5,973 nt of DNA, from positions 1 to 5,973 of the forward strand of contig JAHKZS010000165.1 in the NCBI GenBank assembly GCA_020626545.1, written 5' to 3'. The position numbers were made by a program, and so were the translations under genes. The DNA is from a bacterium. GTDB taxonomy: Bacteria > Bacillota > Clostridia > Oscillospirales > Acutalibacteraceae. The notes beneath the pieces were generated by a model. The model ran no database searches. It was given only the letters and a program-made list of their open reading frames with translations, and was not told the origin of the DNA. Positions 1 to 5,219 of this stretch are shown piece after piece (position 1 is the first letter of the stretch; the number at the start of each line of letters is the position of its first letter).

Positions 1-417
1 AGTTGAAGGAGCGCGCTTTCTTGTTGACGAGTGACAGATGACACATTGTTTCCTATTGTTTATAAACTATAATAAAATATATTCTTTTTTATAGTTATAT
101 AGTTTCCGCGATTTAATCCGTCACATCCGTCACTAAGGGTTATAACCCTGATAAATACTGAGTTTTTTGAGTGACGGATTAAAAAATTACATCCGTCACC
201 AATCCGTCATCTGTCACCAAAAACCGGAGCGGTTCAAAAGTCAAAAGAACTACTCCGTACTTGTTTACATATCAATCCTATGGAAAGCGGTAAGCGGAAA
301 GAAAGCTAAAATAAACCGGTAGGTAAAACAGCTTGTGATACATTATATAGCTTTGTTGGATTACTGTTTGTTTTCCAATAAACCGCTTATCACCTATAAC
401 TTACCTCTTACCACTCA
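1..417. other. Gene-free, repeat-rich intergenic region
   Basis: No open frame with a ribosome binding site can be supported on either strand. Positions 28-217 hold a cluster of short direct and inverted repeats (separate entry) in AT-rich DNA. Positions 280-394 hold weaker nested inverted repeats: taagcgg at 291-297 with ccgctta at 383-389, aaagcta at 302-308 with tagcttt at 348-354, and ttgga at 356-360 with tccaa at 374-378. These could let a transcript fold, but the arms are only 5-7 bp and I do not recognise an RNA family. A short open frame running off the left edge on the + strand (stop at 32-34) could be the end of a convergent gene, but too little is visible to call it. Confidence 0.6.
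31..217. repeat. Iteron-like cluster of 9-bp ATCYGTCAY repeats
   Basis: Seven copies of a 9-bp motif are visible. ATCCGTCAC occurs at 116-124, immediately again at 125-133, and at 191-199. ATCCGTCAT lies at 202-210, with ATCTGTCAC overlapping it by two bases at 209-217. The reverse orientation occurs as GTGACGGAT at 171-179 and GTGACAGAT at 31-39. Larger symmetry is built from them: 112-124 and 171-183 form an exact 13-bp inverted repeat, 31-42 and 206-217 an exact 12-bp inverted repeat, and 136-149 (AGGGTTATAACCCT) is a perfect palindrome. Such an arrangement could be binding sites for a replication or regulatory protein or part of a mobile element end; which one is inference. Confidence 0.6.
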
Positions 418-444
418 GGGCCGGCTCAAAATTTGAGCCGGCCC
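418..444 (-). terminator. GC-rich perfect palindrome after the membrane-protein gene; possible terminator
   Basis: Two 13-bp arms (418-430 and 432-444) are exact inverted copies around a single central base; in RNA the loop would open to several A/U bases around GGCCGGCTC / GAGCCGGCC stems. It begins only 6 nt beyond the TAA of the last gene of the four-gene unit, the usual place for a terminator. No T-tract follows on the minus strand, so it is not a textbook intrinsic terminator. On the + strand the following bases are moderately T-rich, so it might serve a convergent transcript or act in both directions. It could also simply protect the 3' end of the mRNA. Confidence 0.5.
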
Positions 445-450
445 CGTTAA

Positions 451-1335
451 TTATTTATCTATCTTTTTTATTTCATATTTATCGAGATGTATATCGAGGG
501 AATACTTTGTTTCTTTACCGTCGGGAGCTTTAATCACGCACTCGGTATGACCGCCCTTATAAAACTCAGCGTCTATCTTATAATCCTCCATTCCGTCATC
601 ATATTTAATACTGACGTCGCCTAAGGACTTATCGGTTAAATACACAGTACACTTATCGTTAAACTCGGCACCCTCGGAACCGCCGTTGACCATCAAAGTA
701 GTATTATACACCTTAGGGCTGACTAATACCAAAACAGACATTGACACAATTATTACACCGCTTATAATCAACCCCGCAATTTTAATTTTTTTATTCCTGA
801 AAATCGCTACCGGATAAATTAACACAGTTACTAAACAAAATACCGCGCTTAATAAGTGAAGCGGAAACTCAAACAGAGCTTGGCTTAAAAAGCCTGAGTA
901 ATGAACACCCAAAAATATCAGCATCGGAGAAAGAATAAGCAAGCCCCACCACTTATCTTTCTTCATAAAATATCCGACAAGTCCCATCGGGAATGTAAAT
1001 AACGTCCAGTAAATCCAGTTTTGGTAATAGCTCATTATTTCCCAGCCCAAAAACGGAACCTCTATTAAATAAATCAAGGGCTGGCTTATAACGAAAAACA
1101 CAAGACATTTTAAGCCGGAGTCCAGACAGCTTTTAGAGTTTACAATTATCAGTATTCCGAATAAAATCCAACATTCGAACGATATCGCGATATCCTGAAA
1201 CGACGTTCCCTTTAAAAACGGAACCTGGTTAATTAACGCTGTGTAAACCGCTGTGATAACGGCGAATATTATAACCTTCGGCCATGTCATACTTAATCCG
1301 CCGAAAACTTTTTCCAATCTCTTTATTACAGTCAT
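451..1335 (-). CDS. Seven-helix membrane protein with external C-terminal domain, function unknown
   Basis: I do not recognise this 294-residue protein. Hydrophobic segments lie at about 20-36, 48-66, 75-92, 105-124, 130-145, 155-179 and 185-206. Basic loops (KRLEK at the N-terminus, KKDK near 125-128, RNKKIK at 180-185) fit the positive-inside rule with the N-terminus in the cytoplasm. Residues 207-294 form a hydrophilic, strand-rich tail predicted to be outside the cell, with one Cys at 229 and one at 266 that could form a disulfide. I start it at the ATG at 1335 rather than the ATG at 1344: AAGGA sits 9 nt before the former and directly abuts the latter. The stop of the ABC transporter gene ends one base before this start (TAATATG), so the two are probably translationally coupled. 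As the last gene of the unit it may be an accessory or immunity-like partner of the exporter, which is inference. Confidence 0.8.
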   Translation of the reverse strand: MTVIKRLEKVFGGLSMTWPKVIIFAVITAVYTALINQVPFLKGTSFQDIAISFECWILFGILIIVNSKSCLDSGLKCLVFFVISQPLIYLIEVPFLGWEIMSYYQNWIYWTLFTFPMGLVGYFMKKDKWWGLLILSPMLIFLGVHYSGFLSQALFEFPLHLLSAVFCLVTVLIYPVAIFRNKKIKIAGLIISGVIIVSMSVLVLVSPKVYNTTLMVNGGSEGAEFNDKCTVYLTDKSLGDVSIKYDDGMEDYKIDAEFYKGGHTECVIKAPDGKETKYSLDIHLDKYEIKKIDK

Positions 1336-1336
1336 A

Positions 1337-3064
1337 TTAATCATTCCTTATTTCGTTAACAATAATCTTCTTATCCTCTATCCTGACTTCCTTATCACAA
1401 ACCTGATAAGCGGCTTTTTTATGGGAAATAAGAATACAAGTTTTATTCTTTAATTCGTCAATATTATTCAGCAGCTTGAGCTCGGTTTTCTCGTCGAGAG
1501 CGGAAGTCGCTTCGTCGAGAATAATAATTGAAGCGTTACAGAGAATCGCTCTCGCGATAGCCACACGCTGAATCTGGCCCTCGGAAAGTCCCGTACCCTT
1601 TTCGCCGAGTACAGTATCGAGTCCTTCGGGAAGCTCATTTATAAAATCGGCGCACGCGATTTTAGCGGCTTCCATTATCTCCTCGTCAGTAGCTTCGGGA
1701 CGCACAAATGATATATTATCCCTGATTGTTCCTGAGAGCAGGAAGTTACCCTGCGGAACATACGCGAACATACCGCGCACATTTTTATCCACAACGACCT
1801 TGGAGCCGTCCTTTTGCTTTAGGTATATCTCTCCATGGGTTACAGGGAAAACGTCCAAGAGAAGCTTTGTGAGCGTACTCTTGCCTATTCCCGAGATGCC
1901 CGTTATAACCACGAACTCGCCTTTTTTAATACTCAGGCTCGTATCATAAAGCACAATATCCCTGTCGTAGCTGAAGGTAATATCCTTAAACTCAATTGAC
2001 TCTAAATTATCGTAAAGCTCGTTTAAGTCAAGCGAAGCGTTTAATTCCTCGATATGCTCGTCGGGGAATTTTTCAATCTCTATAATACGCTCCGCGGAAG
2101 CGAGCGCCTGGTAATACTGCGGAAGTATTGAGGTTAAGCCCTGGATTGGAGTTTGAATCTGGGACACGAGAGAAAGTATCTCGGTTAAAAGTCCGTATGT
2201 AATCACTCCAGATAAAATCTGGAACGAACCCCAGATAAGTCCGTAAATATAAGCGAACACGAAAATTATAGAGAATCCCATAGTTGAGGCTATGGAGATA
2301 TAATTTCGCTTGCGTTTAATTCTGAAATTAATCCACTGGAGTTTTTCGGATTCCTGAGTGATACGCTTAACTCGGTTAAAAACCCTGATAACCAAAAGGC
2401 TCGAGAGAGATTCCTGCATAAAGCTTCTCACCTTACCGTCGGACTCCTGAGCTTTTTTATGGAGATTCTTTAATGTACCTTTAAACAGGAGCATTATAAT
2501 AAGGATTATCGCTCCGCCTATAACGAATACCAGCGCAAACCGCCAGTCTATCGAGAACAGAACAATAAAAATACCGATAAGCTTAACGATAAAGTATGTA
2601 ACATTTGGTACGATATTCATTATCGCGCTTAAAATAACGTCAATATCGCTTGTAAGTCTGGTCATAAGCTCGCCGGTGTGGAACTTAGTAACCTTGGCGT
2701 AATCTTTCTTTAAAATTGTCTCGAACAAATGAGATTTAATATTAATTTCAAGTTTAGAAGTCGCGTTAAACGATACAACTCTCGAAACGACATTTAGAAT
2801 AATCTGAAACACAGTTACCGAAACAAGAGCGAGCGAATAGAATATCACCTTTTGAGCGTCGTGGTCGTAAGCCGCGGAATCAACAATTCCGCGAGCGAGC
2901 TGAGCGACTCCAACCCCTATATAGGCTAACACAGCGTATATAACGGCGTTTAAGATAATATTATGGAGCTGAGGCAGCGAATGCTTAGCTATCCAGATTG
3001 TAGTATCTTTATCAAAATTTTTCACGCCCCGTAAATAAGAGGTAGAAAGTCTTTCGTTCTTCAA
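1337..3064 (-). CDS. ABC exporter, fused transmembrane and ATPase domains
   Basis: A 575-residue half-transporter of the MsbA/peptide-exporter class, expected to work as a homodimer in the cytoplasmic membrane. The transmembrane domain spans about residues 33-305 with helices near 35-58, 74-96, 150-170, 175-195, 262-282 and 284-305. The ATPase domain (about 355-575) has all key motifs: Walker A GISGIGKST (389-397), Q-loop Q438, signature LSEGQ (493-497), Walker B ending in D517-E518, D-loop SALD (521-524) and switch H548. There is no N-terminal C39 peptidase domain, so any leader removal must come from another protein, possibly the neighbouring S26-type protein. The TTG at 3064 is chosen as start because GGGGA lies 7 nt upstream and only 4 nt separate it from the previous stop. 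The substrate is not shown by the sequence; a peptide is inferred from context. Confidence 0.92.
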   Translation of the reverse strand: MKNERLSTSYLRGVKNFDKDTTIWIAKHSLPQLHNIILNAVIYAVLAYIGVGVAQLARGIVDSAAYDHDAQKVIFYSLALVSVTVFQIILNVVSRVVSFNATSKLEINIKSHLFETILKKDYAKVTKFHTGELMTRLTSDIDVILSAIMNIVPNVTYFIVKLIGIFIVLFSIDWRFALVFVIGGAIILIIMLLFKGTLKNLHKKAQESDGKVRSFMQESLSSLLVIRVFNRVKRITQESEKLQWINFRIKRKRNYISIASTMGFSIIFVFAYIYGLIWGSFQILSGVITYGLLTEILSLVSQIQTPIQGLTSILPQYYQALASAERIIEIEKFPDEHIEELNASLDLNELYDNLESIEFKDITFSYDRDIVLYDTSLSIKKGEFVVITGISGIGKSTLTKLLLDVFPVTHGEIYLKQKDGSKVVVDKNVRGMFAYVPQGNFLLSGTIRDNISFVRPEATDEEIMEAAKIACADFINELPEGLDTVLGEKGTGLSEGQIQRVAIARAILCNASIIILDEATSALDEKTELKLLNNIDELKNKTCILISHKKAAYQVCDKEVRIEDKKIIVNEIRND

Positions 3065-3068
3065 ATAT

Positions 3069-3521
3069 TTATCCCCGCTTAACCTTTGATTTAACTTTTA
3101 TAAATAATCTGCGCATCGGTCTTATCCAATACAACATCTCGCAGTAAGCTCTGTACCTAAAACACGTAGCTTCGTACATCTTCCCTTTGCGGTAAAAAGC
3201 GGTCATAACCGCTATAATATCCTCGGGTTTAATATTATACTCCTTGGTTACATTGTTGTCGCCAAGCATTATATATGAGCCGTCTTTCTGAAATCCGACA
3301 ACCCTGTGTATAACGTAAGAATCGGTTTCACGCCTGTAGTAAAACGCTACATCGGAAAGATGCAGCCTATCCTCAGTCTTTTTTAACAGAACAACATCCT
3401 CGCCGTTTCTAAGCATAGGGAGCATACTGTTCCCTTTCGGAATAAAGGAAACCACTTTACCGTTATCTAGCTGTTCTTTCATAACAGGCAATAGTTCTTC
3501 TATACTAAATGATTTATTCAA
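3069..3521 (-). CDS. S24/S26-type signal-peptidase-like serine protease (Ser/His), no membrane anchor
   Basis: A 150-residue protein with the conserved boxes of the S24/S26 signal peptidase fold. Box B is GNSMLPML with the expected nucleophile Ser32. LSDVAFYY (55-62) matches the GD-V-Y box. VIHRVVG (70-76) places His72 where bacterial SPase I has the general-base Lys, as in the ER/archaeal/SipW type. GDNN (87-90) matches box E. Unlike true signal peptidases there is no N-terminal transmembrane helix, so it is probably cytoplasmic or only peripherally bound; a basic, aromatic C-terminus (about 120-150) might touch the membrane. The start is a TTG overlapping the end of the PqqD-like gene by 8 nt, with AAGGA 11 nt upstream; the next ATG (3482) would cut 13 residues and lacks a good binding site. 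Leader cleavage of an exported peptide is inferred. Confidence 0.85.
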   Translation of the reverse strand: MNKSFSIEELLPVMKEQLDNGKVVSFIPKGNSMLPMLRNGEDVVLLKKTEDRLHLSDVAFYYRRETDSYVIHRVVGFQKDGSYIMLGDNNVTKEYNIKPEDIIAVMTAFYRKGKMYEATCFRYRAYCEMLYWIRPMRRLFIKVKSKVKRG

Positions 3522-3777
3522 GAATATTCGCGTCCTTAACCTTAGAAATAAAACGTTTTACATCGGCGCGCGCGGTAGCTTCGTCGACATCATATTCCTC
3601 GAGCAAAGCGTTAACAAGCTTGTCCTCGTCAGCGCCTTTTTGAAGATTTTCAAAAAGCAGAGCTCCGCTCTCGTTGAGGTTAACAAGTCCGCTGAAATCA
3701 ACAACCGCCTCACCTACGGGAACTACAACGTAGGAATCGGAAATTTTTCTCAATATAAAGTCTTTTTTTACTTTCAT
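3514..3777 (-). CDS. PqqD family protein (RiPP recognition element)
   Basis: An 87-residue protein with the PqqD/RRE winged-helix pattern: an N-terminal beta region (FILRKISDSYVVVPVGEAVVD, residues 7-27 approximately), the family hallmark LNESGALLFE (34-43), then helices ending in EEYDVDEATARADVKRF and a C-terminal helix. In characterised systems such domains bind the leader of a ribosomally made precursor peptide and present it to a modifying enzyme or protease. The length is typical for a free-standing RRE. I choose the ATG at 3777, 8 nt after AAAGG; the GTG at 3786 lies inside that ribosome binding site. It is the first gene after a strong promoter and overlaps the S26-type gene by 8 nt. 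No radical SAM, cyclase or other PqqD partner enzyme is visible in this window. Confidence 0.85.
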   Translation of the reverse strand: MKVKKDFILRKISDSYVVVPVGEAVVDFSGLVNLNESGALLFENLQKGADEDKLVNALLEEYDVDEATARADVKRFISKVKDANILE

Positions 3778-3824
3778 AACGATCACCTTTTGTAGAAATT
3801 AAGAAAAAACACAAATACAAGGTT

Positions 3825-3853
3825 ATTATATATCATAACAATAAAAAAAGCAA
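3825..3853 (-). promoter_or_regulatory. Sigma-A-type promoter for the PqqD-like gene cluster
   Basis: Reading the minus strand, TTGCTT (3853-3848) is followed after exactly 17 nt by a perfect TATAAT (3830-3825). The start of transcription would be near 3818, about 40 nt before the ATG of the PqqD-like gene. Because an intrinsic terminator for the ribosomal operon lies just upstream (3871-3902), this promoter makes the four downstream genes an independent transcription unit. No operator is evident. Confidence 0.75.
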
Positions 3854-3870
3854 ATATATTTTATTTCCTA

Positions 3871-3902
3871 AAAAGAAAAAAGGCAGGTATAAAACCTGCC
3901 TT
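3871..3902 (-). terminator. Intrinsic terminator of the rplJ-rplL transcript
   Basis: On the minus strand a perfect 9-bp stem AAGGCAGGT / ACCTGCCTT (3894-3902 with 3880-3888) encloses a 5-nt loop and is followed by a run of T broken only by one C (3871-3879). It starts about 15 nt after the natural TAA of rplL, which also supports 3918-3920 as the true end of that gene. Confidence 0.92.
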
Positions 3903-3917
3903 AAACTTTAGAAATAA

Positions 3918-4295
3918 TTATTTAAGTTCTACTTCAGCGCCTGCTTCTTCGAGCTTAGTCTTCATTTCCTCAGCGTCTTCCTTAGAAACAGCTTCCTTAA
4001 GAACCTAAGGAGCACCGTCAACTAAAGCCTTAGCTTCCTTAAGACCGAGACCTGTGATCTCACGAACAACCTTAATTACGTTGATCTTCTTTGCGCCGGC
4101 AGACTTGAGCTCTACATCAAACTCAGTCTTCTCAGCAGCGCCGCCCTCAGCGCCTGCTGCAGGACCTGCAACAGCTACAGCAGCAGCGGCAGATACACCA
4201 AATTCATCCTCTACAGCGTGTACGAGATCAGCGAGCTCGAGAACTGTAAGGCCTTTTAATTCTTCAATAATAGCAGTAATCTTATCAGATGCCAT
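3918..4295 (-). CDS. rplL: 50S ribosomal protein L7/L12, interrupted by an in-frame TAG
   Basis: bL12 forms the flexible ribosomal stalk that recruits translation GTPases; dimers attach to L10 through their N-terminal domain. The sequence shows the N-terminal dimerisation domain (1-33), an Ala/Gly-rich hinge (about 35-55) and the C-terminal domain from about 58, with [15 protein letters not shown] at 82-96. Codon 97 is TAG (4005-4007). Reading continues in the same frame for 28 more codons that match the family perfectly ([15 protein letters not shown]... GAEVELK) to a TAA at 3918-3920, giving the normal 125 residues. Many Gram-positive homologues have Lys at the TAG position, and AAG to TAG is one substitution. 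Stopping at 96 residues would remove the last two strands and helix of the factor-binding domain. The ATG start has GGAGG 9 nt upstream, 53 nt after rplJ. I treat the gene as one unit; whether the stop is real is unresolved. Confidence 0.85.
4005..4007 (-). other. In-frame TAG within rplL at an expected Lys codon
   Basis: The + strand reads cta here, giving TAG on the coding strand between CCT (Pro96) and GTT (Val98). The reading frame on both sides is unbroken and family-like, so this is a substitution and not a frameshift. It is the only premature stop among the genes in this window. Confidence 0.9.
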
Positions 4296-4348
4296 TTTAT
4301 TTTACCTCCATATTAGTAATAAGTTAATTTTAAAATTAGTGAAGCTTA

Positions 4349-5023
4349 TTATTCAGCTTCTTCAGTTTTAGCTTCCTCAGCGGGAGCTTCTTCGGTTTTA
4401 GCTTCCTCTGCGGGAGCTTCTTCAGCCTTAGCCTCCTCTGCGGGAGCCTCTTCAGCCTTAGCTTCCTCTGCGGGAGCTTCTGCTGTTTCTTCAGCAGCTT
4501 CTTCCTTCTCGGCCGGTTTGCAATTCTCTACGCCGCCTTCGTCAACAATAGCCTGAATAACACGGGCAAATGCTGAGATAGGAGCCTGGAACGCGCCGAG
4601 AACGTTTGCGAGAAGAACTTCTCTTGTCGGTAATTTAGCGAGAGAGTTGATTGTCTCTAAATCTACGATCTCACCATCCATAAAGCCCGACTTAATCTCG
4701 AAGAAATCGTGATCCTTAGCGAAGTTAGCGAGGATACGAGCCGCAGCGGCATAATCTTCGTCGCTTGTAGCGAGAGCTGTAGTACCTTTAAGAACGCTGT
4801 CCATCTCGGAAAGTCCTACTTCCTCGTTAGCGCGCTTTAAAAGTGTGTTCTTTACAACAGTGTACTTTACGTTGTTCTCACGAAGTTCCTTACGGAGCTT
4901 AGTATCGTCCTCAACGTTAATACCCTTGTAGCTTACTACAACACCCATTACAGAGTTCTTGAGTCTTTCAGCTAACTCGGCAACAACAGCCTGTTTAGCC
5001 TCTAAAACACTTTTACTTGGCAA
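4349..5023 (-). CDS. rplJ: 50S ribosomal protein L10 with long Ala/Glu-rich repeat tail
   Basis: L10 anchors the L12 dimers to 23S rRNA at the base of the stalk and, with L12, represses its own mRNA. The 224-residue protein begins MPSKSVLEAK, the usual L10 start, with conserved SYKGI (31-35), VVKNTLLKRA (56-65), KGTTA (79-83) and the L12-binding helix region near 130-163. Homologues usually end around 165-180; here residues 171-224 form a low-complexity acidic tail built from four 10-residue units of the type EEAPAEEAKx. I choose the TTG at 5023: GGAGG lies 8 nt upstream and the family start matches. Upstream in-frame codons, including an ATG at 5038, lie in the ribosome binding site or leader. 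The neighbour rplL follows after 53 nt, and the gene is controlled by the leader at 5066-5177. Confidence 0.95.
   Translation of the reverse strand: MPSKSVLEAKQAVVAELAERLKNSVMGVVVSYKGINVEDDTKLRKELRENNVKYTVVKNTLLKRANEEVGLSEMDSVLKGTTALATSDEDYAAAARILANFAKDHDFFEIKSGFMDGEIVDLETINSLAKLPTREVLLANVLGAFQAPISAFARVIQAIVDEGGVENCKPAEKEEAAEETAEAPAEEAKAEEAPAEEAKAEEAPAEEAKTEEAPAEEAKTEEAE
4361..4480 (-). repeat. Four tandem 30-bp repeats inside the 3' end of rplJ
   Basis: Units at 4361-4390, 4391-4420, 4421-4450 and 4451-4480 differ from each other at only a few bases, mostly synonymous or Ala/Thr changes. Each encodes ten residues of the pattern APAEEAK(A/T)EE. The register matches the reading frame, so changes in copy number would lengthen or shorten the L10 tail without a frameshift. 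Confidence 0.9.
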
Positions 5024-5027
5024 AATT

Positions 5028-5036
5028 TTCACCTCC
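5028..5036 (-). promoter_or_regulatory. Ribosome binding site that sets the TTG start of rplJ
   Basis: The minus strand reads TGGAGGTGA just before AAAATT and the TTG at 5023. The near-perfect Shine-Dalgarno core lies at an 8-nt spacing from this TTG and overlaps the other candidate codons (an ATG at 5038 and a GTG at 5032), which rules those out as starts. Confidence 0.8.
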
Positions 5037-5065
5037 ATATTAATTTTTAAAAATTTCGCCAATCT

Positions 5066-5177
5066 AAAAAATCTCCCCACGCAAAGACGTGAGGAGACGA
5101 TAAAATACAAACTATGCATCTTCCTCGGCAGGCGGATAATCCATTATGTCAAAGACACCTGCTGTCTTTAGAACAGC
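5066..5177 (-). ncRNA. L10 leader (autoregulatory mRNA element) with attenuator
   Basis: The untranslated stretch between rplA and rplJ matches the Firmicutes ribosomal protein L10 leader in position, motifs and fold. On the minus strand a hairpin GCTGT/ACAGC (5173-5177 with 5161-5165) is followed by a stem GCAGGTG/CGCCTGC (5156-5162 with 5128-5134) capped by an ATAAT/ATTAT hairpin, then GAGGAAGA. It ends in an attenuator: CTCCTCACG/CGTGGGGAG (5088-5096 with 5073-5081) with a 6-nt loop and a T-run at 5066-5071. In the known mechanism the L10-L12 complex binds the upper structure and favours termination before rplJ. A weak -10 like TATATA lies just upstream near 5181-5187 without a convincing -35, so a promoter here is uncertain. 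Confidence 0.85.
5073..5096 (-). terminator. Attenuator hairpin of the L10 leader
   Basis: A 9-bp stem (one G-U pair) with a 6-nt loop is followed directly by A and six T on the minus strand (5066-5071 plus flanking). It lies about 45 nt upstream of the rplJ start, so it would stop the transcript before rplJ and rplL unless an alternative fold of the leader disrupts it. Confidence 0.85.
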
Positions 5178-5184
5178 GATATAT

Positions 5185-5201
5185 ATAACGCAGAGCGTTA
5201 T
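5185..5201 (-). other. Small hairpin between rplA and the L10 leader
   Basis: ATAACGC and GCGTTAT form an exact 7-bp inverted repeat around a 3-nt loop, 19 nt after the rplA stop. An alternating TA run follows in place of a T-tract, so it is not a clear terminator. It may be an RNA 3'-end or processing structure between rplA and rplJ mRNA, or chance. Confidence 0.4.
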
Positions 5202-5219
5202 TTATTAAATTATCAGCTA

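Noticed and set aside
1..34. Short + strand open frame entering from the left edge and stopping at 32-34
   Set aside because: It could be the last ten codons of a convergent gene, but another frame is also open there and ten residues give no way to choose.
116..217. CRISPR array
   Set aside because: The repeats are 9 bp, occur in both orientations, and have irregular or zero spacing, unlike CRISPR repeats and spacers.
282..345. Candidate precursor peptide ORF of 21 codons on the minus strand downstream of the membrane protein
   Set aside because: It has no ribosome binding site, no leader-like sequence and lies beyond the likely terminator.
1336..1344. ATG at 1344 as the start of the membrane protein
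   Set aside because: AAGGA directly abuts this codon, leaving no spacer; the ATG at 1335 has a 9-nt spacing.
3778..3786. GTG at 3786 as the start of the PqqD-like gene
   Set aside because: The GTG is part of the AAAGGTG ribosome binding site; the ATG at 3777 is correctly spaced from it.
3918..4295. Genome-wide reassignment of TAG to an amino acid
   Set aside because: Only one TAG interrupts any gene here and the others contain none, so a recoded genome is not indicated. A local mutation, error or suppression is simpler.
4054..4371. Open frame on the + strand opposite rplL and rplJ
   Set aside because: It is an antisense shadow of Ala-rich codons with low-complexity Ser/Ala/Thr translation and no ribosome binding site. 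The same applies to the + strand frames at 1253-1453, 4959-5171 and 5404-5616.
5024..5119. Upstream extension of rplJ to an ATG at 5119
   Set aside because: This stretch is the attenuator of the L10 leader, and the true L10 start MPSKSVLEAK follows the GGAGG site at the TTG at 5023.
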